A stretch of DNA of 64,000 nt from Aquibium microcysteis (GCF_014495845.1 NZ_CP061080.1:2717001-2781000), one strand, 5' to 3'. Shown: positions 46,901 through 56,902, numbered from the stretch's first letter. The notes: generated from the letters alone by a model not told the origin. Program-made: numbers and translations.

Positions 46901-48029
46901 CCACGAGGCCGCCGGCATTGTCGAGCGAGAACTCGCCGATGCTGGTCTGGTTGATGCCGTTGGTGCCGCCGACGATCGACTGGTAGCTGGCATTGGTGAT
47001 CGCGCTGCTCGCCGCGCCCGTCACGTCGATGCCGTTGCCGACACCGCTGATCGTGTCGTCGTTGTAGATCACGACGTCGCCGGCGACGTTCAGGTACACG
47101 CCCGCCCGGTCGACCCCCTGGCCGGTGATCGTGCCGTGGTTGGTGATGGTCGCATCGCCGGCGGTAGCGATGTGAATCGCCGAGCTGTTGCCGCCGAGGA
47201 TCTCGCCGCCGTCCTCGTTCTCGATCTCGACATCGCCCGCGGCGCGGTCGGTCAGGACGAGGTTCTGCGAAACCACGATGCCCATGCGCTCGAACGGCAA
47301 GGGAGTCGCATCCCCGCCCCCGATCTGCCCGGCGTTGGTGATGGTCAGGAGACCGCGCAGTCCGGCGAGCTGGATACCATCATCCTCGCCGACGACGGCG
47401 CCGCCTTCGAGGACCGAGATCGTCACGTCGTCGGCATTGCTGGTCGCGCTCGCAGTCGCGTTGCCCGAGCCGGAGATCTGGATGCCGTCGCCATTGGAAT
47501 CGTTGCTCGTCACCGAGCCCGCGATCACGAATTCGAGGAGCTGACCGTCCGTCGAGCCGCCCGGAACCACGAGGATGCCATGGCGGGTGTTGAACGTGTC
47601 GGTGGCGTTGTCCGCGATCGTGATCGAGGAGTTCTCGGTGACGACGATCCGGCCGCTGTTGTTCTGCGCATTGACCTGCAGCGCCGCACCGGCCGCCGTG
47701 CCGGAAGCGATGGAGATCGTGCCCGCGTCCTCGACGTCGTTGATGTCGACGACGCCGACATGGACGACCCACTCGTCGGTCGCCGTGAGCGTCTGCGGAT
47801 CGGTCTCGCCGGACGGCATGTCGATGCAGGTGATGAAGTTCGTCCCCGTCGCGCAGTCGGCGCGGGCTGGCGTCGGCACCGCGATCAGGGCACCGAGCCC
47901 GGCCACCACGCCGGCGGTCAAAGCCGTCCCCCCGAGCAGCCAGCGGCGCTCGCCCTTCGGTGCGACGAGGAACCGCGCGGCACGCATGGCGCCGAAACGT
48001 TCCGCCTTCTTCTTTCCCGTCAAAAACAT
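43965..48029 (-). CDS. Type V (autotransporter) outer-membrane/surface protein
   Basis: 1354 residues. The long basic signal region includes MRAARFLV and a hydrophobic core LLGGTALTAGVVAGLGALIA, with cleavage near residue 57 (ARA|DC). The ~1000-residue passenger is built of short irregular beta-helix turns of the NDGIQI / NAGLIxG type, rich in Gly, Asp and Asn and poor in Cys. The C-terminal ~270 residues are an autotransporter beta-barrel starting near GGIWGKVGGRW and ending with the aromatic GLRVNF. It exports its own passenger to the surface (adhesin- or biofilm-like). ATG 48029 with GGAG nine bases upstream was preferred over an in-frame start 31 codons earlier. No protease or lipase motif seen in the passenger. 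Confidence 0.9.
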   Translation of the reverse strand: MFLTGKKKAERFGAMRAARFLVAPKGERRWLLGGTALTAGVVAGLGALIAVPTPARADCATGTNFITCIDMPSGETDPQTLTATDEWVVHVGVVDINDVEDAGTISIASGTAAGAALQVNAQNNSGRIVVTENSSITIADNATDTFNTRHGILVVPGGSTDGQLLEFVIAGSVTSNDSNGDGIQISGSGNATASATSNADDVTISVLEGGAVVGEDDGIQLAGLRGLLTITNAGQIGGGDATPLPFERMGIVVSQNLVLTDRAAGDVEIENEDGGEILGGNSSAIHIATAGDATITNHGTITGQGVDRAGVYLNVAGDVVIYNDDTISGVGNGIDVTGAASSAITNASYQSIVGGTNGINQTSIGEFSLDNAGGLVAGLAGDGVNLDLVSGADGVTISNRGRAGTGDEPLTLGGGVLVGSANGIDINNVQNGDVVINNNGYTSGLVDYSGGLIYGVGGSGIQITDADTDISIDNRNTYNWSGSSISLGGLNPAVSGFFPSGQLAGTSFTTGIWGDEHGIEIDGAGDDGGAVGIENGSGLIVGITDHAIEVSGLDGLFVDGEETDFYAAFQLNNGSTTENPEQGGLVWGGENAIDLWDIDGNVIVNNGIGTIFGRENGIEAEDIWRGGVLVTNGDGGLIQGLWGDAIQIGEVDSDGTYGGTVAIGNDGWILAGDRAIAVDDAGTVFVSSTGLIIGDGDTDEPVIEISGTDTGKVGTTSEAAAEIRNIEGGIIASRDLPHFLYSSWSSPDPTEVPASTFDSVALWADVTNFQSFVLGGQPLDASAMEDYADAAEDLIVETSDGAGSLQNDATSLLVGRVQMSGANDFVNADDDKVGNSIVNAGAWFVTGETDIDGASGNDVIMNGGWIQTAFDDDASESTSFDVDVFANSGIVSMADGTDGDQTTILGDYLGGSLSMIGENFVPTYGGGLLAVDVDFDDAASDRLVVDGDISGETGVVIRRAQGTGLGTYGTEIDVVEYQNNTSEPSDDAFFISSLSDDYYEIAGEDYIQDGFLAWFIQHDAGDDDYELVNDWGPGAQNAPAIVTGAQQIFYDTVATVEDHIYGGQFGQSGGGGADVVEMAPPAAASSPDGGIWGKVGGRWTERDRELTIGGVGVDGSSDQSTYSVLAGADFIPGDGFFRFGVFGGYVGSDMDFASDGSSVDYSGGTVGAYGAYNDGAFYADLTAKADFLNADYRFGAMDVDADVFNYGVYGNIGYRMARGTAFIEPLVSGAYVHTSVDDVAAAGHSVSFDDGSSARLGAGVRVGAQFASAGGIITEAALLGRIWNEFGDDNTVTVSDGVTTATFTDGLDGVFGEVTGTLTFKSANSGWSGFISGTGQFGSDYQSYGANAGLRVNF

Positions 48030-48773
48030 CGTCCCGCTCCCGTAGATGGCCGGAATTGCAATTCGGAATTCCGCAATGCGCAGCAGCCCTGTGCCGGCCC
48101 GGGCGCATCGCTCCTCTTTCATTCGCCACTACACGTAGTAAAAGGTCAATCCAAAATTTCTACCACAGCATTAACCTTCGATTCAGGCTTGCACTCCTGC
48201 GGAGTAACGTCGGAAATCGAAAAGGCAGATTCCCAGTTGGCTTTCTTGCCTAATCGACTGACGGCACCCAACGGAATCCCTTTCGATTCAGACATTTGTT
48301 GCAACCTCGAGAGCAAGATACCGACGGGATCGAATGATCTTCGGGATGAACGGCAATCTGGCGACCCACAAGGAAAAGCGTGCGAATTCTACCACGATTC
48401 TTGACCTCACTGTTGCAGCAGAGACACACGGAGAGGAGGGGCTGCGCCAGTTCTGCGCACCCAGACGTTGCCGCTGAGGAAGCGATGCGATAGACCTAGG
48501 CCATTATGCTGGCGCCGCGCATCCGGAATGACGGGGGTGGCCGCGGCTAGGCCCGGATCCAGCCCGCGAAGCGTTCCGACGTCCGGCTGAGGCGTCGATG
48601 GCCTCCCGTCGAGGCGCAGGTTCTTTCGGAAGGGGTCGATCTTGATCAGCGAGCCGGAGCCGACCAGGGACCGCGCCGCAGGTGCGTCGTTCCCGCGGCT
48701 CCGCCGGTTGCTTTCCGTCCTCCGCCAGCGCGCCGCGCCCCGCGGCTACGCCGTGCGGGGCGCGGAGGGATGG
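48030..48773. other. Intergenic region between autotransporter and lipoprotein hydrolase
   Basis: About 740 bases without a supported gene. 48130-48420 is clearly richer in A/T than the rest of the window and should hold the autotransporter promoter. The dyad ACTAC-AC-GTAGT at 48128-48139, about 100 bases from the start codon, is a possible operator. 48480-48640 returns to high GC and shows no motif I recognise. Confidence 0.5.
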
Positions 48774-49751
48774 ATGCAACGGGCGCCGTCCGGCGTTCTC
48801 CGGCGGCATCGGCGGGGGTCCTCGGCCGCGGTTCGCGACGAGAGCACCAGGGCTACGGGCGCCCGCCGTCTCCACGCCGCGGCGGCACTGACCGGACTGC
48901 TCGCCGCCATGGCGGCGGGGTGCCAGTCCGTCGGGACCATGATCGAGGCGATCCCGCCGGCCAGTGAGGGCGCGACGGGCACCCGTGAAGTGGCGATACC
49001 GGTCGAGGGCCTGTCCCGCCCCATGCCGGCGACCTTCCATCTTCCACCGGGGACGCCACCCTTCCCGCTCGCCGTCGTCAGTCACGGCTCCGACCAGCGC
49101 ATCGAGCCCCGCGCGCGCATGACGATGCCGTCCTACCCGGATCTGACGGCGTTCCTCCTCGCCGAAGGCTATGCCGTGCTCATCCCGCTCCGTCCGGGTC
49201 ACGGCCCCGCGGGCGGCCCCTACGTCGAAGACCAGGGCGGCTGCGAGCGGGCCGACTATCGCGCCTCCGGGCTTGCGACGGCCCGGCTGATCCGGGCGGC
49301 GATCGACCATGCGGAGACGATGCCCTCGATAGCGCCCGGAAAGACGCTGGTCCTCGGCACGTCCGCGGGCGGCTGGGGCGCCGTCGCGCTTGCGGCCACC
49401 GATCCGCGCGGCATTCGCGGCTATGTGAACTTCTCGGGCGGCCGCGGCGGACGCAATCGCGGCAGATCAGGCGAAAACTGCGCTCCCGACCGGCTCGTCG
49501 CCACGGCCGGCGCGTTTGGAAGAAGCGCCCGCCTGCCAGCCCTGTGGCTCTATGCGCAGAACGATTCCTACTTCGGGCCGCAGCTCAGCCAGGCGCTCGC
49601 GCAGGCGTATCGCGATACCGGGGCGCCGCTCACATTCGCACTGCTCCCGCCCACCACCGGCGACGGCCACGGCCTGATCGACCGGCCGGCGGTCGCCTGG
49701 TCCCAACCGCTGCGACGCTTCCTGCGCGAGATCGGCGGCGGGCGGCCCTGA
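48774..49751 (+). CDS. Secreted alpha/beta-hydrolase lipoprotein
   Basis: 325 residues. A hydrophobic segment LHAAAALTGLLAAMAAGC (about 34-51) ends in a lipobox-like AAGC, predicting a lipid-anchored periplasmic or outer-membrane protein. An alpha/beta-hydrolase domain follows: HG motif VVSHGSDQ, nucleophile elbow GTSAGGWG (Ser about 199), Asp in LYAQNDSYF, and His in GDGHGLID. Resembles dienelactone-hydrolase-like esterases; substrate unknown. Start uncertain: ATG 48774 has GGAGGGATGG just upstream, while a TTG at 48642 would add 44 Arg-rich residues. Even so the pre-lipobox region is long. Convergent with the acyl-CoA ligase gene. Confidence 0.7.
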   Translation: MQRAPSGVLRRHRRGSSAAVRDESTRATGARRLHAAAALTGLLAAMAAGCQSVGTMIEAIPPASEGATGTREVAIPVEGLSRPMPATFHLPPGTPPFPLAVVSHGSDQRIEPRARMTMPSYPDLTAFLLAEGYAVLIPLRPGHGPAGGPYVEDQGGCERADYRASGLATARLIRAAIDHAETMPSIAPGKTLVLGTSAGGWGAVALAATDPRGIRGYVNFSGGRGGRNRGRSGENCAPDRLVATAGAFGRSARLPALWLYAQNDSYFGPQLSQALAQAYRDTGAPLTFALLPPTTGDGHGLIDRPAVAWSQPLRRFLREIGGGRP

Positions 49752-49815
49752 GGCCTTCGGCCAGCACGCTGCGCGATCGCGGCGCGGCGGCGGGGTTCCG
49801 CATTCGGCCGCTCCG

Positions 49816-51603
49816 TCACGCCGTCGCCGCGGTCTTCAGCCCCAGTTCGGCGATCATCGCGTCGCGCATGACGAACTTCTGCGGCTTTCCGGTCACCGTC
49901 ATCGGCAGCGCCTCCTTGAACCGCACGTGGCGAGGCACCTTGTAGTGGGCGATCTGGCCGCGGCAGAAGGCGCGGATCTCCTCCTCGGTCGCGCTCTGTC
50001 CTGGATGCAGCACGATCCAGGCGCAGAGTTCCTCCCCGTAGCGCGGATCGGGCACGCCGAAGACCTGCACTTCGGAAACCTTCGGATGCCGGTAGAGGAA
50101 CTCCTCGATTTCGCGCGGATAGACGTTCTCGCCGCCGCGGATCACCATGTCCTTCACGCGCCCGACGATGTTGCACCAGCCGTCGCGGTCGATGGTGGCG
50201 AGGTCGCCCGTATGCATCCAGCCGTCGGCATCGATCGCCTCGGCCGTCTTCTCCGGCTCGTCCCAGTAGCCCTTCATGACCGAATAGCCGCGCGTGCACA
50301 GTTCGCCCGACTGACCGACCGGCACCGTCTCCCCGCTCTCGTCGACGATCTTGACCTCGACATGCGGACCGATGCGGCCGACCGTCGCGACCCGCTTGCC
50401 GATCGGATCGTCGACGTCGGACTGGAACGACACCGGGCTCGTCTCGGTCATGCCGTAGGCGATCGTCACCTCCGGCATGTGGAGATCCGACACGACCCGC
50501 TTCATCACCTCGATCGGACAGGGCGCGCCGGCCATGATTCCGGTCCGGAGCGAGGTCACGTCGTGGCGCCGGAATTCCGGACTGTCGAGCATGGCCACGA
50601 ACATCGTCGGCACGCCGTAGAAGGCCGTGCAGCGTTCGGCGGCAATCGCTTCCAGTGCGGCCGCCGCCTCGAACCCCTCGCCCGGAAACACCATGGTCGC
50701 GCCCTTGGTGACGCAGCCGAGCGTGCCCATCACCATGCCGAAGCAGTGGTAGAGCGGCACGGGGATGCACAGCCTGTCGGCATCCGTGAGCCGGATCGTG
50801 CGGGTGACGATATCGGCATTGTTGAGGATGTTGGCATGCGTCAGCGTGGCACCCTTCGGCGCGCCGGTGGTGCCTGACGTGAACTGGATGTTGATCGGAT
50901 CCTGCGGATCGAGCGTCGCGGTCACGAGATCGAGCCGGTTGCGCTGCGCCGGTCCTGCCAGACGGGCGAGTTCGTCGAAGCACAGCATGCCCGGCGAGCG
51001 TTCCGCTCCCATCCGCACCACCGCCTTCAGCGCCGGCAGCCGGGCGGACGAAAGCCGTCCCGGCTCCGCCGTCTCGAGTTCCGGCGCGAGCGTGCGGATC
51101 ATGCCGAGATAGTCGCTGGACTTGAAGCGCTCCGCCGTGATCAGCGCCCTGCAGCCGACCTTGTTCAGGACGTATTCGAGTTCGGAGGTCCGGTAGGCCG
51201 GGTTGATCGTGACGAGCACCACGCCGATGCGCGCCGTGGCGAACTGCGTCACCAGCCATTCCGGCCGGTTCGGCGACCAGATGCCGACGCGGTCGCCCGT
51301 CTGCAGTCCGAGTGCCAGCAGACCGGCCGCGACGGCATCGACCTCCTTCGCCAGCGCAGTCCAGGTATAGCGCCTTCCCGCCTCGCGGAAGATCGCCGCC
51401 GGGTGCGGCCCGCGCCGCGCGACCGTCGCTGCGAAGGCCTGTGGAATGGTGTGGCGCAGAAGCGGGACGGACCGGTCTCCGGCCACCTGCGAGAGCCCGC
51501 CCTGCGGCCTGCGCAGTGATGGATCGGCCGGTGGTTGCTGCGCCTGCACGCCGAGCAGGCTCGCCGACAGGCCGGTCGCCAGCGATTGCGACAAGACGCT
51601 CAC
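49816..51603 (-). CDS. AMP-binding acyl-CoA ligase (FadD-like)
   Basis: 595 residues of the adenylate-forming superfamily: P-loop [16 protein letters not shown] near 232-247, AYGMTETSP near 372, GWMHTGDLA near 452, and the hinge/C-terminal lysine region [20 protein letters not shown] with [10 protein letters not shown] near the end. It activates a carboxylic acid to its CoA thioester with ATP. GTG start with GGGAGGA seven bases upstream, 32 bases after the LivF-amidase frame. In this operon the acid would be the product of the amidase, giving an import, hydrolyse, activate sequence. Medium/long-chain or aryl acids fit better than formate or acetate; inferred. Confidence 0.9.
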   Translation of the reverse strand: MSVLSQSLATGLSASLLGVQAQQPPADPSLRRPQGGLSQVAGDRSVPLLRHTIPQAFAATVARRGPHPAAIFREAGRRYTWTALAKEVDAVAAGLLALGLQTGDRVGIWSPNRPEWLVTQFATARIGVVLVTINPAYRTSELEYVLNKVGCRALITAERFKSSDYLGMIRTLAPELETAEPGRLSSARLPALKAVVRMGAERSPGMLCFDELARLAGPAQRNRLDLVTATLDPQDPINIQFTSGTTGAPKGATLTHANILNNADIVTRTIRLTDADRLCIPVPLYHCFGMVMGTLGCVTKGATMVFPGEGFEAAAALEAIAAERCTAFYGVPTMFVAMLDSPEFRRHDVTSLRTGIMAGAPCPIEVMKRVVSDLHMPEVTIAYGMTETSPVSFQSDVDDPIGKRVATVGRIGPHVEVKIVDESGETVPVGQSGELCTRGYSVMKGYWDEPEKTAEAIDADGWMHTGDLATIDRDGWCNIVGRVKDMVIRGGENVYPREIEEFLYRHPKVSEVQVFGVPDPRYGEELCAWIVLHPGQSATEEEIRAFCRGQIAHYKVPRHVRFKEALPMTVTGKPQKFVMRDAMIAELGLKTAATA

Positions 51604-51635
51604 GATGTTCCTCCCGTCGCCCCGATGCCTGCCGC

Positions 51636-54170
51636 CTACATCGTCCTCCAGTCGCCGATGCGCTCGAAGGCGGACGCCGCCCGGTAGATCGTGCTTTCCT
51701 CGTAATGCTTGCCGATCAGCATCATGCCGATCGGCAGGCCCTCGGACAGGCCCACGGGAATGGTCATGGCCGGATGTCCGGTCGTGTCGAAGGGACAGGT
51801 GTTGGTGATCATCTCGAAGGCGCGCTGGATGTAGAGCGCAAGCGAGGCATCCGCCGGCGGGATCTTCTGCGCCTTGATCGGCATGGTCGGCATCAGCAGC
51901 AGGTCGTACTGGCCGAGCGCGGCGTCATAGGCCGCGCGCAGCCGCCGCGACAGGTTCTGCGCCTTGGCATAGTAGTGGCCGCGGTGGTGCTTGAGCATGT
52001 ACTCGCCCACGAACATCGATATCTTGAGGCTCTTCGACAGTTCGTCGGCGCGGCTGCGCCAGTTGGAATGATAGTCGAGCAGGCTCGTCACGTAGAGCCC
52101 CTTCCAGCCGGTGGCGAAGCCGTTGCCGTGCATCATGATGTCGGTGAGGCCCTCCAGCGCGATCGGCGTCCAGATCGCCTGTCCCTGCAGATGCATCGGT
52201 ACCGAGATGTCCTCGACGGTCGCGCCGAGCTCGCGGAAACGCTGCGCGGCCTTGCGCACCTTGCCGTCGACGTCCGGTTCCGAGTTGGCGAGCCCGAAAC
52301 CCTCCCGCACCACGCCGATGCGCATGCCCGAGACGCCGCGACCGAGCGCGTCGGTATAGCGGTCGAGACGCGGCGCATACTGGCGCGGGTCGAGCCCGTC
52401 CTCGCCGGCGATCACCTCGAGCAGCAATGCGTTGTCGCGGACGTTCTGGGTGATCGGCCCGGCATGGTCGATCGTCGGCTCGATCGGCATGACGCCGGTA
52501 TAGGGCACGAGCCCGTGCGTGGGCTTCATGCCGTAGGCGCCGCAGAAGGAGGCGGGCATGCGGATCGAACCGCCCTGGTCGCCGCCGATCGCCATGTCCA
52601 CCTCGCCCGCCCCGACGAGCGCGCCCGAACCCGAGGAGGATCCGCCGGCGATGTAGCCCGTCTTCCACGGATTGTGCACGGGTCCGGTCGCGTTGGTATG
52701 GCTGCCGCCCGACAGGCAGAAGTATTCGCAATGCGCTTTGCCGACGATCGTGCCGCCGGCATCGAGGATTCGCGTCACCACGGTGGCGTCGACGTCGGGC
52801 GTATAGCCTTCCAGCGTCGAGGCGCCGTTCATCATCGGCACGCCGGCGAGGCAGACGTTGTCCTTCAGCACGATCGTGCGGCCCGACAGCGGCCCGGAAT
52901 GCGCGCCACGCACTTCCGACTTCACATACCAGGCATTCATCGGGTTCTCCGCCGCCGAAGGCCGGTAGCCGGGCGTGCGCGGATATTTCACCTGCGGCAG
53001 GTTGTCGGGCATCGACGCGACGACGTCGTAGGCCTGGAACGTCCCTTCCATCAGGGTCATGTAGTCCATCAGCTCGCGGTCACCCATGGACATGTGGAGG
53101 CCGCCGACGAGGCTGCGCATCTGCTCCAGCGTGGGTCGCCTGACGTGCATGGGGTACTCCCTGGGAAGATCGGTTGCGGCCGGCTCCGGCCGTCGCGGCA
53201 TCGAGGGCGCTGCGGCAGGAGGGGCGGCTGGGATGGAGGATGGATAGGACGCGGCGGTGTGGACCGCGTGACGCGGCGGTGCGGGCGAGAGCACCGCATG
53301 GGCGGGCAGAGCCGGATTGCTGGCCGGCCCGAAGGTCGGGACGGCTGGCAGTCCCTGCGCGGTGCCGCCGGCGGGACGGGCGCCCGCCGGCTTCGCCGCG
53401 GGATGGGACGAAACGGCATGGCTGCCGCCCGCACGCGTGCGCCGGACCGAGCCGAAGCCCAGGAACTCCTCCACCTGGCGCGGATCCTTCAGCGCCTCGG
53501 CATGGATCTCGCCGGTGATGCGGCCGCGTTCCAGAACGACGACCCGATCGGACAGCGTGGCGATGAACTCGAAATTCTGCTCGACCAGCACCACGGTTAA
53601 TCCGCGGCTCCTGCGCAGCTTCGTCAGCGTGTCCTCGATCTCCTCGATGATCGACGGCTGGATGCCTTCGGTCGGCTCGTCGAGGAGCAGCAGCCACGGA
53701 TTGCCCATCAGACAGCGGGCAAGGGCCAGGAGCTGCTGCTCGCCACCCGAGAGCGCCCCGCCGTCCCGGTCGAGCAGGCGGGTGACGCGCGGGAAGTCGG
53801 CGAGCACGCGCTCCACCGCCTCCGCCTCGTCGATCCCGGTATCGGCATGCCAGGCCATGCGCAGATTGTCGCGGACCGACAGCTTCGGGAAGATCCCCCT
53901 GCCCTGCGGCACGTAGCCGATGCCGCGCTGCGAGCGCTGGTGCGGGGCAAGTCCGGTGATGTCCTCGCCATCGAGCCGCACCGAACCGCCGGTCGCCGGG
54001 ATGAACCCCATCACGGTCTTGAGCAGCGTCGACTTGCCCATGCCGTTGTGGCCGAGAATGCCGACGATCTCGTCGGATGCGACGGTCAGGTCGATCCCGT
54101 GCAGCACGGGAATGCGGCCGTAGCCGGCGGTCAGGCCTCGGATTTCGAGGGCGGAGCGGGTATCGGTCAT
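51636..54170 (-). CDS. LivF-type ABC ATPase fused in frame to an amidase-signature amidase
   Basis: 844 codons in one open frame. Residues 1-240 are a complete LivF ATPase: Walker [10 protein letters not shown] at 40-48, LSGGEQQLL near 140, [10 protein letters not shown] near 161, VEQNFEF near 196 and the family end EEFLGFG. Residues 241-340 are an Ala/Pro-rich linker. Residues 341-844 are a full-length amidase. Numbered from ATG 53150, its triad is Lys96 (VLKDNV), Ser171 (GGSSSGS) and Ser195 (GDQGGSI), exactly the numbering of the Rhodococcus N-771 amidase. ATG 53150 has GGGAG about seven bases upstream, so internal initiation could also make free amidase. No stop separates the parts, so the ATPase must read into the amidase unless the sequence has an error. 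Follows livG by 4 bases. Confidence 0.85.
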   Translation of the reverse strand: MTDTRSALEIRGLTAGYGRIPVLHGIDLTVASDEIVGILGHNGMGKSTLLKTVMGFIPATGGSVRLDGEDITGLAPHQRSQRGIGYVPQGRGIFPKLSVRDNLRMAWHADTGIDEAEAVERVLADFPRVTRLLDRDGGALSGGEQQLLALARCLMGNPWLLLLDEPTEGIQPSIIEEIEDTLTKLRRSRGLTVVLVEQNFEFIATLSDRVVVLERGRITGEIHAEALKDPRQVEEFLGFGSVRRTRAGGSHAVSSHPAAKPAGARPAGGTAQGLPAVPTFGPASNPALPAHAVLSPAPPRHAVHTAASYPSSIPAAPPAAAPSMPRRPEPAATDLPREYPMHVRRPTLEQMRSLVGGLHMSMGDRELMDYMTLMEGTFQAYDVVASMPDNLPQVKYPRTPGYRPSAAENPMNAWYVKSEVRGAHSGPLSGRTIVLKDNVCLAGVPMMNGASTLEGYTPDVDATVVTRILDAGGTIVGKAHCEYFCLSGGSHTNATGPVHNPWKTGYIAGGSSSGSGALVGAGEVDMAIGGDQGGSIRMPASFCGAYGMKPTHGLVPYTGVMPIEPTIDHAGPITQNVRDNALLLEVIAGEDGLDPRQYAPRLDRYTDALGRGVSGMRIGVVREGFGLANSEPDVDGKVRKAAQRFRELGATVEDISVPMHLQGQAIWTPIALEGLTDIMMHGNGFATGWKGLYVTSLLDYHSNWRSRADELSKSLKISMFVGEYMLKHHRGHYYAKAQNLSRRLRAAYDAALGQYDLLLMPTMPIKAQKIPPADASLALYIQRAFEMITNTCPFDTTGHPAMTIPVGLSEGLPIGMMLIGKHYEESTIYRAASAFERIGDWRTM

Positions 54171-54174
54171 GTCG

Positions 54175-54891
54175 CTACCCCCTCTTGCCCAGATAGACGT
54201 CACGCACCCGCTGGTCGCTCATCACCGCCTCGACATTGTCCTCCATCAGGATCGCGCCCTGCGAGAACACCGTGATCTCCGCCGCGATCGACCGGATGAA
54301 CTGCATGTCGTGCTCGACGATGATGAGGGCCGCGTCGCGGTTGATCTCGTGGATGATCGCCACCATGCGCTCCACCTCCTCGGCGGTCATGCCGGCAGCC
54401 GGTTCGTCGAGGAGCACCAGCCAGGGCCGCGCGGCGATGACGATGCCGAGCTCGACGCGCTGGCGCTCGCCATGAGCGAGCCGCCCGACGGTCGCCCGCG
54501 CGATGTCGCCGAGGTCCAGTCGCTCGATCACCTCCGCGGTTGTCCGGTCGGCTTCCTTGGTTCCTGACAGACGGTAGGCGGAGAGCCAGATGTTCTCGCG
54601 CACCGACAGCCCGTCCATGACGCTCGGCACCTGCGTCTTGATGCCGATGCCCAACCGCGCGACATATTGCGGATCCCACCCGGTGGTCTCGACGTCGTCG
54701 ATGAAGACCTCGCCGGAGGTCGGCTTCAGGATGCCTGTGAGGCAGCGGAAGAAGGTCGTCTTCCCGGCGCCGTTCGGCCCGATCAGGCAGCGCAGTTCCT
54801 TGCGGCGCAGCTTGAAGTTCACGTTGTCGACGGCCGTCACGCCGCCGAAGCGCATGGTGAGACCGCGGGTCTCCAGAACGACGTCAGCCAT
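54175..54891 (-). CDS. Amide/urea-type ABC importer ATPase (LivG/UrtD-like)
   Basis: 238 residues: Walker [10 protein letters not shown] near 37, Q-loop [16 protein letters not shown], signature AHGERQRVE, Walker [12 protein letters not shown], switch VEHDMQF, C-terminal [10 protein letters not shown]. The Q-loop IKTQ form resembles the UrtD/FmdE branch of amide and urea importers. ATG 54891 overlaps the LivM stop by 8 bases. Partner of the LivF-amidase fusion; together they would power the permease pair. Confidence 0.92.
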   Translation of the reverse strand: MADVVLETRGLTMRFGGVTAVDNVNFKLRRKELRCLIGPNGAGKTTFFRCLTGILKPTSGEVFIDDVETTGWDPQYVARLGIGIKTQVPSVMDGLSVRENIWLSAYRLSGTKEADRTTAEVIERLDLGDIARATVGRLAHGERQRVELGIVIAARPWLVLLDEPAAGMTAEEVERMVAIIHEINRDAALIIVEHDMQFIRSIAAEITVFSQGAILMEDNVEAVMSDQRVRDVYLGKRG

Positions 54892-55915
54892 CGGTGCGCC
54901 CCCTGCCCCGCCGGCCGCGCCGTGCCGCATTCGGACGGTTGCGGCGCGAGGTTCCGGCGAAGGCCGACATCAGCGACGGCACGACGCCGCGCGGCAGGAC
55001 CAGCACCACCACCACCAGGATCAGCCCCATGATCAGCACGTTGTCGACCGCCGTCTGCTGGCCGAGTGCGAACTTCAGATAGCCGAGCACGGCCGCGCCC
55101 AGCACCGGTCCCACCAGCGTGCCGAGCCCGCCGACGATGCACCAGATGATGATCTCGGCCGACTGTCCGAGCGAGAACAGGCCGGGCGTCACGATCTCGG
55201 CCCAGGAGGCATAGAGCGCACCTGCGAGCCCCGCGATCCCGCCGCCGATCGCGAACAGCACCGACTTCCGGAAGCGCGCGTCGTAACCCATCAGCTCGAC
55301 GCGGTTCTCGTTCTCCCGGATCGCCACCGCGATGCGTCCGAAGGGACTGGCCAGCAGCAGCCGCACCAGCACGTAGACGAGGAGCAGGATGACGAAGGAG
55401 ACGTAGTAGAGGCTGGAATCGTAGATGTAGGCGGACGGATCCCCCGGCACGTTCAGCGTCTGGTAGCCGGGCATGCCGTTGTAGCCGCCGAGCCGTGCCT
55501 GGCCGATCTGGTACTCGGGGCCGGCCGTCGTGTTCATGAAGCGGAAGAAGATCAACGTCACCACCAGCGTGATGACCCCCATGTAGACGTCGGTGAGCCG
55601 GCCGTAGAACATCATGGCCCCGAGCAGGAAGGCAAAGACGAAGGGCACCGCGATCGCGATCAGCATCGGCACCGTGCTCTCGCCGATGTTGGCGGCCGAG
55701 ACCGCATAGGCATAGGCGCCGAGACCGTAGAAGGCGGCCTGCCCGAAGCACAGGATGCCGCCGAAACCCCAGATCAGCCCGAGGCTGAGCGCCAGCAACC
55801 CGTAGATCACGAGCAGCGTCAGCGTGTAGTAGTTGAGCACGAGCGGGGCGACGAACATCAGAACGATGCCCGCCAGCACCACCCAGGCGGCATCGCGAAG
55901 CCTGATCGCCTCCAT
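54884..55915 (-). CDS. Amide/urea-type ABC importer permease (LivM/UrtC-like)
   Basis: 343 residues, about nine membrane segments. Hallmarks are GLIWGFGGILCFGQAAFYGL near 48-67 and the coupling block AIRENENRVELMGYDARFRK near 205-224. The Arg-rich tail (residues about 320-343) is unusually basic for a LivM. The long periplasmic loop (GPEYQIGQARLGGYNGMPGY) is typical of UrtC-like members. ATG 55915 overlaps the livH stop by one base. Confidence 0.92.
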   Translation of the reverse strand: MEAIRLRDAAWVVLAGIVLMFVAPLVLNYYTLTLLVIYGLLALSLGLIWGFGGILCFGQAAFYGLGAYAYAVSAANIGESTVPMLIAIAVPFVFAFLLGAMMFYGRLTDVYMGVITLVVTLIFFRFMNTTAGPEYQIGQARLGGYNGMPGYQTLNVPGDPSAYIYDSSLYYVSFVILLLVYVLVRLLLASPFGRIAVAIRENENRVELMGYDARFRKSVLFAIGGGIAGLAGALYASWAEIVTPGLFSLGQSAEIIIWCIVGGLGTLVGPVLGAAVLGYLKFALGQQTAVDNVLIMGLILVVVVLVLPRGVVPSLMSAFAGTSRRNRPNAARRGRRGRGRTDG

Positions 55916-56781
55916 CACAGCCGTCCCTTGAAGAAGCGCCCGGTGATGCCTTGCGGCAGGAGGCGCAGCAGGACGATGGCCGCCACCAGCAGCGCGACCT
56001 CGCCGATCACCGGACCGGACAGGAAGGTGAAGGTCTGCGAGACGAGGCCGAAGACGGTCGCGCTGGACAGCAGGCCGAGCACGATCGAGGCGCCACCGGA
56101 AATCACGGTGATGAAGGCCTTGGCGATGTAGGCCGACCCCCAGGTCGGCACCAGCCCGACCAGCGGGGCGAGCACGCCCCCGGCAAGACCAGCCAGAGCG
56201 GAGCCGACGAAGAAGGTGCTCATGTAGACGCGGTCCGGGCTGTAGCCGAGAGCGGCCGCCATGTCCGCGCTCTGCATGGTGCCGCGAGCGACGAGACCCA
56301 GCCGCGTCCCGCGCAGGATGGCATAGGCGGCGACGAGCAGCAGGATCGACACGACGATGATGAAGAAGTTGTAGCCGTTGATCTGGTAGGCGCCGAGCGT
56401 GAAGCCCGAAATCGGGGTCGACACGCCGGTCGTCGTGTTCCCGAAGATCATCACCGCCGCGCCGGTGAAGGCGAGGCTCAGGCCCCAGGTGGCGAGCATC
56501 GTATCCACAAGCCGGCCGTAGAGGAACCGGATCACCAGCCGCTCCACGACGAGGCCGATCACCCCGACCACCAGCGGCGCCACGATCAGCATGGCGATGT
56601 AGACGTTGATCCCGGCCTGCACCGCAATGATCGTGGCATAGCCGCCCATCATCATGAACTCGCCATGGGCGAGGTTGATGACGCGCATCATGCCGAACAC
56701 CACCGCGAGCCCCGCGCTGATCAGCACCAGAACCGCGATGGAATACAGGATTTCGAGGGTGAAGACGGCTGCGAGGTCCAT
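55915..56781 (-). CDS. Amide/urea-type ABC importer permease (LivH/UrtB-like)
   Basis: 288 residues, about eight membrane segments, with VINLAHGEFMMMGGYATII near 34-52 and the conserved SGGASIVLGLLSS near 228-240. Forms the channel with the following LivM. It is separated from its binding-protein gene by ~300 bases that carry G/C hairpins. Confidence 0.92.
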   Translation of the reverse strand: MDLAAVFTLEILYSIAVLVLISAGLAVVFGMMRVINLAHGEFMMMGGYATIIAVQAGINVYIAMLIVAPLVVGVIGLVVERLVIRFLYGRLVDTMLATWGLSLAFTGAAVMIFGNTTTGVSTPISGFTLGAYQINGYNFFIIVVSILLLVAAYAILRGTRLGLVARGTMQSADMAAALGYSPDRVYMSTFFVGSALAGLAGGVLAPLVGLVPTWGSAYIAKAFITVISGGASIVLGLLSSATVFGLVSQTFTFLSGPVIGEVALLVAAIVLLRLLPQGITGRFFKGRL

Positions 56782-56876
56782 GCCGGTCCCGTGAGCGGAG
56801 AAAGTTCGGTCGGAGCGCGGTGAAAGATTGCTGCGCTGGCGCGCAAGCAGCCCTCACCGTCACGCTCCGCGTGCCA

Positions 56877-56902
56877 CCTCTCCCCCAGCGCGGGGGGAGA
56901 GG
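56877..56902. repeat. REP-like hairpin between the amide binding-protein and permease genes
   Basis: CCTCTCCCCC / GGGGGAGAGG forms a perfect 10-base stem with a 6-base loop. Together with a second CCCCC-GGTC-GGGGG element at about 56971-56988 it resembles the G/C blocks of the repeats at 37701-38390. It lies inside the operon in the same relative place (3' of the binding-protein gene, 5' of the permease). 56978-56988 is an 11-base G run. Confidence 0.6.
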
